Below, piece after piece: positions 24,299 through 35,400 of a DNA stretch of 64,000 bases. This DNA comes from Plectrocnemia conspersa (lineage: Eukaryota > Arthropoda > Insecta > Trichoptera > Polycentropodidae). Made by a program: the position numbers and the translations under genes. Each line of letters begins with the position of its first letter. Position 1 is the stretch's first letter. The DNA lies in the NCBI GenBank assembly GCA_009617715.1, contig VTFK01000218.1, positions 558,001-622,000 on the forward strand, written 5' to 3'. The notes beneath the pieces are model-generated. The model was not told the origin of the DNA and made no database searches. It was given only the letters and a program-made list of their open reading frames with translations.

Positions 24299-25784
24299 TT
24301 TTAATGACATAGATGAATAATTTGGAGTATTACTTATTTTTTCCATTTATCTTGAATGTATATTAACTATTTTTTGTAATTTTGTCATTTTTATATAATC
24401 ATTTTTTATGTTATTTGATTATTATCATTTTGAAGTGAAGCATTATTTCTAAATATAATTTTGTGAATTTAAAAAATTTTGTGTTAATGTCATAAGGTAA
24501 AGTGAAAGGTACATATTTTTTTATGTAATGAATAATAAAGATGCTCATTATGATGTCACTGCTCATTGTTATTGAATAGAAAATGAACATCTTCATGATA
24601 TTACGTGTTCTGTTTTATATTGTCAACGCTGTTATTATTAATTTTAATAATACAGTTGCTTATTTGAAATGGCATTTCTATAAAAATTAATTATATTTTT
24701 TTATTCTTCGCTTCGTAAGCAATAACGCATATACTTTGTTTAATCGGTGGTTGTGAATTTTACTGATGTGAACGATTTGTTATATGTGTTGATTCATGTT
24801 ATAGTTTGTGGCAATAACATATACTATGCTTCAGTATTAAACTGGTTAAATGTGTGTTGCAATAATTATGCAATAATATTCTACGCGCCATTTTGTGTGT
24901 CATAATATCATAAGATTGTAATTTTTGAGTTTAGCTATTGCTATTTATATGCATATAGATACATCTCAATTTTCACGTGCTAATATATATATATTTTTCA
25001 ATTCCATAAATATAGATATATGTACAGAATATTATTCTGTAGGACATATCTAATAAAATTGGATCGTAATAAGAGTAATGAACGAGAACAGTATTAAATT
25101 TTTTATACCTTTTTCAAATTTTTAAATCCTTACAAATTATACACGATAAGGGAGTTCTACATTTTTGATATATGTATTATTATTATAATATAAAATATGT
25201 TAGCTTCTGTGAGCGATGAAACACATATGTCGATATTTTGATCAATCAATGGAAAAATATTTTTGCAACTTTTGTGTATGTTTAGAGTAATCGCGCTTGT
25301 CATATCCCTATTAGTAATATCGCTAGGGCGTTATCAATTTTTACATGACCCACGATGACCTCAGATTTTTTGACTTTATAACTAAATTTGTGTGTAACCT
25401 AAAGTGCAATTTACTTAGCTATTCGCTCGTTGATATATTAAAAGAAAATAATTATAATTAAGCTTCCCTGAAGTCTGAAAAATGCTATAATTACATATAT
25501 AATATATTTAGTCATAATATTATGTGTTATGCCAAAAAATATTTTAAAGTTTAATTACTTTAAGGGTAAACGTACATATTTAAAAAAATAAAAATTGTAA
25601 CCTTTCGTATAAATTATATATTGTCATTAAAATTTGCTTTTCGGTTGAACGTGAAAATATTCCAGTAATATCTGCAATATTACATTGTACCTAATATATC
25701 CAGTTAATTACGTACTACCTTTTAAAAAACAATCAGATTATAATAAATATATATGTACACTGTGCTCCAGGTGCCTCTATTTGT
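24299..25784 (+). other. RhoGDI 3' UTR and intergenic AT-rich DNA
   Basis: A polyadenylation signal AATAAA at 24534-24539 lies 236 bp after the RhoGDI stop. Beyond that only AT-rich sequence is seen, with no supported gene. The 25685-25918 frame is AT-driven and partly falls in the duplicated segment that starts near 25785. Confidence 0.6.
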
Positions 25785-26320
25785 GCTATATATTACTACA
25801 TAATACATTATTTGATTTATTTCTAAATGTATATGATCGGCTTGTTTATGATAAAGGAATCAATATTTTCAAATGGTCGTGTATGATGATGGATTTATGC
25901 CGAGTCTTAATTTTATAAGAAATTGAGCATTGATTGTATATTATAAAAGTGTAGAAAGCCCCAAATAAAAATTTACAAAAATGTTATGAAATATTTTTAT
26001 TTTTCAATATTAATTTTAGCGATCCTGCTACAGAATTTTGTATTATATAAATTGACATTCAACCCTCAGAATGAGTATGTGTAATTAAAATTAATCTCCA
26101 GCGTTTAATCTTAGATATATTGCTGTGAATGCATGGAGCTTCAGTGTCATCTTGCTTATGAAAATATGTAATAGGAAGTATTAAAAAAAAAATGTTATAT
26201 TGGAATTTTGCTACTTACTAGGTCAATCCTCGATCTGATCCTGGATCCACAGATGTGTTTTTCTGAAATCTTTTTACCAATATCTTCCTTTATAATAAAA
26301 CGATTACAAAGTCATCTATA
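25785..26320 (-). pseudogene. Decayed duplicate of cyclase-gene exons 4-5 and their 3' flank
   Basis: This stretch matches about 27030-27645 in order. The downstream flank 'gattgtatattataaaagtgta' matches at 25932 and 27113. An exon-5 remnant follows at about 26097-26165 ('gcatggagcttcagtgtcatcttg', against 'gcatggagctccagtgccatcttg' in the live gene). An exon-4 remnant lies at about 26222-26300 ('caatcctcgatctgatcctggatc', then 'atcttcctttataataaaac'). The exon-4 copy has a large internal deletion and the frame is lost. Similarity in the flank shows a DNA-level duplication, not a processed copy. Confidence 0.8.
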
Positions 26321-26479
26321 ATATTCTTGGATTACAATAAGTTTTAAAATTTAAGAAAATTATAATTAGATATTAGCGAGTAAAACGAGATCCTTAAAAG
26401 TGTGATAAAATATGTCTTAATTGTCCTATACATTGTCAGCAATGTTACATATGGGTTGAAGAGTGGCAGTATGAGTCAA

Positions 26480-26700
26480 GCTATACAACATAAAAGAACA
26501 GCAGGTTGAATTTGCAACATGCTACAATATAGAACAGCGTTATCATCCATTTTTTAGTAGCGAAGGGATAATACCTATTGAAATTCGTAGTCAAATGAAA
26601 GATTAGAGTGGCGATTAATGTTGCCATTGTGGAAAGACCAGGCTGTAGTCGTTGAAAATTTTTCCCGACTGAACTTTTTCGCAAGGTCCGACTCCGACTC
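26480..26700 (+). pseudogene. Mariner-like transposase N-terminal fragment
   Basis: The plus strand reads NIEQR, then SSEGIIPIEIRSQMKD, then broken frame with YGD-like and C-rich residues. This resembles the N-terminal helix-turn-helix region of mariner transposases (the family's IEQR and 'I..IEI..R' pattern). Only about 70 codons are visible, interrupted by stops. It lies between the decayed and the live cyclase copies and could mark the breakpoint. Confidence 0.4.
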
Positions 26701-27278
26701 TGAATATAAAAATTTTGATAGGATAATCTTTAAATATGAAATTTACTTTTAATTATTTTATTTATTTATTTTAATGTAAATAACAAGTAAGAAAGAACAA
26801 AAAAAAATTATAATACTATTTTTTAGGATTAGTGCCGTGCCATTGTATGGTATAACTACTGAATTAAAAATGTTTACTTTGTGTTTGGGCATAGTTTTCA
26901 CATAAGCGAAAAATATGCCAAAAGTGCATTAAGTGCTTATTAGGAAGTATGCTTTATGTATAATTATTATAATTTTTATGTATATGATGTTACAAGAGAT
27001 GATATATTTACCAAATTAGATAAACTTATTATTACATTATATATTATTTGATTTATTTATAATGTGAAATCTGTGTTTTCAAATGGTTGTGTACGATAAT
27101 GGATTAATTCTGATTGATTGTATATTATAAAAGTGTATAAGGCTCCAAATAATAAGATACATAAATGTTGTAAAATATTTTATTATTAAATATAAATTTC
27201 AACGATAACCCTGCCTGCACTGCTATCCGAATTCTGTATTAACTTTCGTAACATTTAACCATCGGACTGTAAATGTAA

Positions 27279-29416
27279 TTAGAATAAATCTCCAGCGTGT
27301 AATTTTGGACATATTGCCGTGATTCTGCATGGAGCTCCAGTGCCATCTTGAATCTTCATCGGCATGACCATAATTGCACATAGATGGCCTATAAAAATAT
27401 TGAATAATTAAGTATCATAAAATATGTGTTTTATTCAAATTCTGATACTCACTAGGTATGACTTTATCGATCTTCACATTTTCCATCATAAATATGTTAT
27501 GAGAAGCAAAAATGGCATGAGCCAATCCTCGAACTGATCCTGGATCTACAGATGGAGTATCAACACCAACGCCGACTAAGTTCTTGTTTTCTGTTATCCA
27601 TCTAGCAACATCTTCGCTAATTCCTTTATAATAAAATATATTTGTGATTTCCATAGTGTGATTTATAAAAAAGCAATTCCAGTATAAACAAGGTAGAGCA
27701 AAAGTCATTTTACCATTTAAAAATTTAATAACTTTTTTATAGGTATATGTTATTCTATTTTTATTTTAAATTATAAAAATAAATGCTTAGGAAATAAATG
27801 TTGCTAAAGTTTTGCTTGTAAAGCTTATTGAATTATACTTTGAATATCAGAGTTCCATTGTTCTAGTCAAAGAGCATAAATGCGTCATTTTCATTAAAGT
27901 AGTTCTTCAAAACCAGAAATATTAGTCTTGATTTGGTGTTTTAAGAATCAAGGGCTCATCAAAAATCACCCAAGAAGTAACAGACTACACAGGTTTTTTA
28001 CAGGAAAAATTTAACAAACATCCTCATTTTGTGCTTCCTGCTATAGATAATAGGTCTGCAATGTATTTGCAAATTTTCATTAGCCCAATGCTCTTTTTGA
28101 GATGAATAAAATCTTAATGATATAGATATTTGCATGTAGTTTTGGAGATTATTAAGTCACTAAAAGAGCTCACATTATTGAAGATAAAAATGGAGGCAAA
28201 TAAACAATTAAAAAATCTCTATGGTCTGTGGAATATTATTTTAACAATAAATAATTATATTTTTAATTTAACGTTTTAAATTAAAGTTAAGATTTCTATT
28301 AAATTGTATTTATTTTATTTGTGGCGGTACGCCTTTATTATATTGTATTATATAAACAAATATTAAAATTAGTAGCATTCTTAATAATTCCTTCATATTT
28401 ATAACATCTTAAAAATCTGTGACAAAGTGGACGCGCCAATTTATACTAAAACGTTAATATGTTGATTACATGTAATTTTTTTCGCTCTTATCACGCGTGA
28501 AAACGCGAGCTAGCGATCTTGCTCAGCGGCTGAGAACGCTTCAACAACGTACCAATCTGTGTATCTATTATACATTTATTAGATTTGTTGAATATCTCGA
28601 AAAATTGACGATTACTACTTTAATATCTGACATTCAATTAACATAAATTGTTTCACATCCATAGAAGACATGGAATCTCTATTTAAAATACTTCCTATGT
28701 TTAGTTAATAATAAATAATTATTAACCTAATGATATTTAAGAAATAAGATTAACTGATACCTGGAAAATTAACATTGTCGGGAGTTGGAGTGCGAGATCC
28801 AAAATATTTTTCCAAATTTCCATAATACTCGCTCCATCCGAATCTGAACAAGACAGTAAAGTTTCTCTTTGGATCTCCCAAGAACAAGTTATCCATGTGG
28901 TGCCTCTCTAAGACGAAATCGTTGTTTCCAGATACCAAAATACTGAGATCCACGACGACCACTATAACGTATAATTTTTATTTAAACTAATGCAACGATT
29001 ATTTAATTTTATATAATACTTACATGGCGTTATCAAATGTTCGAATGGTATTTGTCCAACAGTCCATTGTGAATATCCAAAGTGATAGGGAGCATCCAGA
29101 TGAGTTCCTCCATGTTCAGCTGTGCAGAACTCGTTAGCGGAATACCTATATCAGTAATTTAATTTAATACCTATTCATGTAATGTATGTAAATGATTTTA
29201 ATACCATTTTCCAGTTGGATTCTTTCCTGTATGTTTTTTAGTGAATTGGAACTTCTTACCACCAGGCCAGTAGGCCGTGTGATTATCATAAGGGTATGAG
29301 AGGTCTAAGAATTCTAAACCACCACTGAACAAGAAATCGTTAACCTTGACCGTGTTACCTTCAGCATAAGCAAAACATATGGTCAAGGTCACCAATAGCA
29401 AAGTACGCGAATCCAT
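27279..29416 (-). CDS. Secreted cyclase-family hydrolase (kynurenine formamidase-like), 271 aa
   Basis: Five exons in phase: 29205-29416, 29024-29145, 28761-28961, 27453-27623, 27279-27388. The total is 816 nt, 271 aa. The N-terminus MDSRTLLLVTLTICFAYAEG is a signal peptide, so the protein is probably secreted. The metal-binding motif HGGTHLDAPYHF (His82, His86, Asp88, His92) identifies the cyclase superfamily, which includes bacterial-type kynurenine formamidases and isatin hydrolases. VGVGVDTPSVDPG at about 196-208 and DGTGAPCRITA near the C-terminus are the other family blocks. The substrate cannot be told from sequence, and the signal peptide argues against simply equating it with cytosolic kynurenine formamidase. 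Intron 3 is 1.1 kb. A tail signal AATAAA (read as tttatt at 27178) lies about 95 bp past the stop. The gene sits between fragments of its own duplicates. Confidence 0.93.
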
Positions 29417-31698
29417 CTTGAAGTCCGAGAATATACTGAATGCTAAATGGAAATCTTGTTGGCGTATATGTACATTATTCTTGGACCTCGTTGACCTCTG
29501 ATTACCTTGTTATTTTTTCTTGATAATTTATTTCGTCATTTTAAAGATACACGCAACTTTCGCTGTTGCAATTTTATACACACATATGTACAATGGCGTA
29601 AAACTTGATCTTTACTTTAATTATATGTTCGTTGAACGGAATGCTGTTTTTGAGCAATCGATCTTTCAATTGAAATATTATTTATTAATATTTCTAAAAG
29701 TTGATAAAATGTATGATAAATAATGGAAGCGATATTATTTTTTTTTACTAGTACTCAATAATTACTAAAAGTATAAATTGGTATTTATAAGCAATAATTT
29801 AGTTTACTGAATTAATAAAAACATAGTTATCAGAAAATTGTGTGCGAATAAAGCTAGATTATACAATGGTTATGTTAAAATTGAAAGAAACTCATATACA
29901 CAATGACTATAAAGTACTGCATAATTCTTTACAAGTGCATAATCTGTTTAAAAGTATAAAGTTTGATAATATCTTTGAAATTTCATTTTGACAGATCTTG
30001 TTTTTTTTTGTTGTGACGGTACATACTCTTTCGAATGTATGTTTTTGATACGTTTCGATATTTTTTCAGATCAATTTGATTTGGGTTATATCGTGTAATT
30101 CAAGCAACGCATATAGCTAAAAATGTCAACGACGTATCTAGACAGGATGTGGCTAATTAATGTCCTTGAAATTTTAATCTTAAACATGAGGCACGTGGGT
30201 GATGGTGGAAGCTGATTAATATTAGCACCATGGTTTGAAGTTACTATTCCAACAATATTTACTTATTTAAAATAAATCATCCAGATAAATAAACTGGATA
30301 GATGGGTGCCGCTTGAATTAAACGAGGGTCAGAAGAGTAGAATATAACTCATATAGAAGCTTACCTTTATATGCTATCACGGCATAAAGTTGAATCTTTT
30401 CTACGTCGCATTGTTACTTGTTGAATGACGTAGAATTTTTTAATAATTAAGCAATGTAGAAAAAGTTGGACCTGGACACCGTTTTTACCAGACTTGATAC
30501 AAACTATCTATCACTTATTCTAGTCACGTATTCAAATGCAAAATAATTTGTTTGACTTCTATCTTCGACGGGGCGGAATCTTAACCTACATGTAATGGTC
30601 GTCTTATAGTGGCTCGAAGGACCAGCGAATGATGGTTAAAATTGTCATATTTTAATTTTTACATAATGATACCTAGGTTGAACCAACTTCTGCACATGTC
30701 AGAGGCCATTGGTATAATATTGACCTTCTCATCTTAGCCATAGCACATCTTGTAATGGGCATGTCACTTTGACAAGCTACCTTCAAGATGACTGAACATT
30801 GCTGATGGTTTAGGTGCATAATTTGTTTATTTTACTGCTTCTTATTTAAGATATAAAAAAAAACTTTTGCTTCATATTTAGTGATTTTATATTATGTATT
30901 AAAAATGTCGTTTATTTCGTTTAATTAAAATAGAATCGCAGTCTTATTGCGCGGTAGAAGCATAGGTAAGAATTATATTTATGTGTGAGAGTCACACGAA
31001 TAGTACTGCTTAAAAAAACAAATAATTTATTTTAAATACTCATCTGATTTATTTAAAAAAAATCTGATTTCAATAAATAACGCCATTTAACATACTCAAG
31101 AAATAAAGAATTGCATTAACGATTAGAGGTTTTAAATATTCGTTATGTTAAACTATTCAAATAGTATTGATAAAATATTCCACTATTCCAATATATTCGT
31201 AAAAGTATAAGGAAAATAAAAAAAAAACAGTTTGAATAATGATGTTCATAAACACATAATTCTATGTTATAAAAAATATCAATAATAGTATTAAGACCAT
31301 TCATTTTAATTTAAAACATAATGAAGCCTCAAATTATTTAAAACTAATCAATTTAATTTTATCTAATTAAGAAAAGAAAAGACTAGAACTCGGTATGTTC
31401 AAAAAATATAATTTTAATAAATCACTAAAAATTATTCGTATTAATTTAAAAAAGATAATAAAATCAATTTCAGTCATTAAAAAGTCCACAGATGCACAAT
31501 ATATGAGTAATTTCTGGAATTTCGGCAATTACAGTGTTTTTTATTTATTATGTTGCTGTAGACATTATGTCAGATATTATTTGTTGTAAATAACATACAA
31601 ATATAAAACAAAAAGACACAATTAGGCTGCAGATTATACAGATATATTATATATGAAATTTTTAAACCAATTGTGCAGATTTTAAAATATTAACTTAC
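29417..31698. other. Region between the two cyclase first exons
   Basis: AT-rich with a mildly GC-elevated part at 30180-30800. No exons of the cyclase family were found here. If the 31.9 kb exon is an alternative first exon, this is its intron and also holds the promoter of the downstream first exon. Open frames at 29520 and 31395 are not supported. Confidence 0.5.
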
Positions 31699-31940
31699 CA
31701 TATTCCATTAGGTTCTCTTCCCGTATATTTTTTGGTAAACTGGAATTTATTTCCACCCGGCCAATAAGCAGTGTGATTATCGTAAGGGTGAGACATATCT
31801 ATGAATTCTAAGCCTCCACTAAATAAAAAATCGTTGACTTTCACGACATATCCACTTACTACGCAAATGCATAGGAGCGAAGAAAACAAAATGGAACACA
31901 AACTCATCTTAGACACTTCGAGAAGAGACTGACATAACAC
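31699..31940 (-). CDS. Second, isolated first exon of the cyclase family
   Basis: This exon is intact and closely related to exon 1 of the downstream gene; both contain VKVNDFLFSGGLEF and PYDNHTAYWPGG. It ends at a good donor (ATATG|GTAAGT) in the same phase 2. The likely start is the second Met (31907), which begins the signal peptide MSLCSILFSSLLCICVVSG; Met at 31940 adds 11 polar residues. The 5' leader also resembles that of the downstream gene. No matching exons 2-5 were found between 29417 and 31698. It is therefore either an alternative first exon spliced onto the shared exons 2-5, or a remnant of a tandem copy. The intact frame and splice site favour use. A 'tatataa' on the minus strand lies about 15-25 bp upstream of the first Met. 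Confidence 0.75.
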
Positions 31941-32199
31941 TAACCATAATAAATTATATAAGTGTGATACATAATGCTATGAAATGCTAAACGAGATGAC
32001 CTTTGTACGTTAGATTGTTTTTAAATTATTAAATTGATAAACTAAGACAGCAACAACATATTTTATATTTTTATATTATATACTAAAACAATATTATATT
32101 TTTTGTTGTATTTATTTCGAAATCATTCATAATATTACCAAATATTTACACACAAGAGATTTACGTTAAAATTAAATGATACATCAATTCTACTTCCAG

Positions 32200-32493
32200 C
32201 AACAATACTTATTTAAACATTTTCTTATTGAATTAGGTTAATAAAAAATTAACGAAAAATCCCAGAGATATTTTTTAACACATTTCATCCGACACCATCG
32301 TATCATTTTTAACACACACTTTATTTTTTTAATATATATTTGTACAAACGCTTATTAGTATAAATATATGATAAAAGGCACTGTCTTTGATATCGTCACT
32401 TAAAATATTTCATTATATATTGCACTTAATAAATCATATAAATATGCTTTAGAATTATATTTTAAATTAACATTATCACATTTAATCATCTGA
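32200..32493 (-). terminator. mwh 3' UTR and polyadenylation region
   Basis: AT-rich sequence follows the stop codon at 32494-32496. AATAAA on the minus strand (tttatt at about 32320) lies about 170 bp past the stop. No exon encoding an FH2 domain is seen downstream, which supports this as the real end of the gene. Confidence 0.5.
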
Positions 32494-35400
32494 TTAATAT
32501 AATCCAGAAGGCATATCGGTTAATTTGGCAAGTCCCATTGTGCTATTTGACATGCTTTTAGGACCAATAGGAGACAAATTCCTTTTGAAATCCTTTCCAG
32601 TGAGACCCGAAGTCGCCAAGCGGGCTGGGCTTAAATTACCCATGAGATCCTTGTTACAATTTTGTCCTGAATACAATCCCGCATTGGTGTGACCTCTTTT
32701 GATGACGAAAGACGTGTTAGATCCATTATTGGTTGAAGACAATTGCTCGAATGAGCTAGAGCTGAGTCTTGAAGCTGGAAAATATAATCTGTGCGAAGCA
32801 TCTAGAACTTGTCTGCTCTGGTCATACTCATCCTTATTATCAACTTCTTTCTCGTATTTAGATTTTGAATTTTTAGCATTAGATCTTCTTTTACTTGTAG
32901 GGCTTCTTGGAGAAGTAATTGCATTGTGATCTTTAGAGTCGCTTTTATCTTTGCTCTTCCAGTTATAGTTTCTGCTTTCGGACGTCATTATGATATCTAC
33001 CATTGAATCCAATCCTTCATCTATCCTGTCTAAGCTTTTCGTCATCTTTTTAGACTCGATCAGTGCAGATATATTATCTTGGCGTTGCTTCGTATCTTGG
33101 CGGTTCTTATCAGAGTTTCTTTTGTATGAATCATAATTAACACCGTCTTGTTCTGCGACATAATACAATCCGTCATAACTGTCTCGTTCTACTTTCATGT
33201 CATTCACGCTGACTATGCCTAATTTTTGTTCGATTCGCTGGAAAGATTCTGTTCTTTTAATAGACTGCCTCCTGCAAATTTCATCGCCTGATTTTCTTGT
33301 TCTTCTGGTTTGCTCGCGTTTTTCAGCTATAGCAGCTCTTTCTCTAGCATCCATGATCGTGTTCAACAATGATCTATTATTAGTTTTGATGTAAACATCC
33401 TGTTGATTCGACTTTGGTAAAATTTGAGGTTGGCATCTAGAAGCACTCAGTAGCGAATCTGATCCATCGTCGCTTGAATAATATTGTGGTTCTTCTTCAT
33501 AAGTAGTGTTCCTCTTATTATTATTACATATTACACCTTGATCAGCTGATGGTATAAATAGATGCACTAGGCTCTTGGATTTTCTCGGCGGTTGCGGAAG
33601 CAGTTTTACTGGTATTATTTCAGATTCTGAATCAATCTGGAGGGAGTTGCAAACGTAATCAGAATTATCTGTGATTAAGATGTTGTGTTTGGTACTCGTA
33701 ATTGAGTCTTTCTTCTCGAGTTCTTTGTGATTTTTAAGCGACGTCTCTAAATCAGTGTGAGAAGATTTTCCTTCGGTGAGTTTGTCTTTGATGTATTGTT
33801 CTGATTCTGCGTCATTCACGATGTTTCTTAGTTCTGCAATCACTTCGTCAATAGTTGTCTCTTCTTCGTCGTCGGACAGTTTCTTTGTGGTGCCTTCAGA
33901 ATTAGCTATGTTGTTTATTTCTTTTGATTTGGACGATCGCATTAGAATGGTTTCGTTTTGTACGTTGAACACTTCGTAAACCATAGGTTCTCTTTGGAGA
34001 TCATCATCGGGGCTTAATGATCTTTCCGATGAACTTATGCCTTCATCTTCCGGCGGCGATGATTCATCTAAAATCATAATAGAAAAACATTAAAAAATGA
34101 ATTTAATAATTAATAAATTATATTACAATTAAATTTACCTCTCTTTACAGTTTTTTGTTTAGAGCTCATTTTCTTTCGAGAGGAATTTCCATGTTCGGAT
34201 CTTAAAGACGTGACTTCCTCTTGCAATTCGCAACAACGTTCTTTTAAGCATTGCTCCAGCGACAAAAGTATGCCCTTTTCCTCTTGAAGAATCTGACGTA
34301 ATTAATATATAACGTTACAGCGCATAACTTGAATTATATATTTAGTTATAAAAAAATAACCAAACAAACCTGAACTCTTTTTTCTAACAACTCGAGCTTC
34401 ATCTTCATATCGTCTTTTTCTTTTTCAGCTTCAGTTGCTTTTTCGCTTAGTCCATCCACGTCTATTAATTGCTTTTCATAACGACTGAGCTCTACTAAGA
34501 CTTGCTCAGCACCTGGGTTTCTGGATACAGCCTGAAAGTTTATAAAAAATATTTTATTAATCTGCTCATTTTTGGAATGTGCGAATAACTTACTTTTCTA
34601 AGAGCAGTGACATCTAGACCAGCTTGATCCAATTCAGCTTGAAGATATAGCCTTCGTCTTGGAGATGGAGCTCCTCTTAATAGAGCAGCAAGAAGACGCA
34701 ATCCAGCAGCTGGAAGTTCACCGCCTCCGCTCTGTACCATTCCAGCTAAAAATCTGAAGCGACACGGCTCTCCATATCTGAGTCTTAGGGTTGATAATGC
34801 TTCAGAAACACCCGCATGTCCACTACTGGACACTTCACAAGCAGTAGTTAGAAGCTGAAATATTTAAAAAATATTTATATAAAACAATTTATTTATTTTA
34901 TGTTTTAGTATTATTCACATACTTGTAAGGCGAGGATCCTAGATTTATTCACAGTGGACATGATGCACGCAGCCAACGCGTACAATCCAGCGGGACATGC
35001 CACTAGTCGTCTAGCTGCTTCTTGGTACCGTTGACAGCAACTGTGCAAGCATTGCCTATAAAAAGTGTCGTATTTTATGTCCGCTCTTTGAAAGTAATGA
35101 GTTGCGATTCAGAATTTGATAGTTACAAGCACGCGAGTTCGTCTAACAAGGCTCTTCTTTGTTGTGCCGGCGCTTGACGAGCTGGAGGCATGGACTGGGA
35201 AGTAATGTTTCCGTTGGATACTGCGGTTAGTGGTAGAGGAGCGTTTTGGCTTAGCTGGATACTTCTTAGGGCTTCGACGACCAAAGAAACACCATCAAGG
35301 GGCTCACTGATGAACTCTTGGATGAAGCTGAAACATACGTGAATCATATATTATGGAACTTTTTTTTGAGATATTCATTATTAAAACAATACTCAGATAT

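Noticed and set aside
32699..33979. Three plus-strand frames opposite the large mwh exon
   Set aside because: They are antisense shadows of the 524-residue mwh exon; their Ser/Leu-rich content mirrors its acidic and Ser-rich codons.
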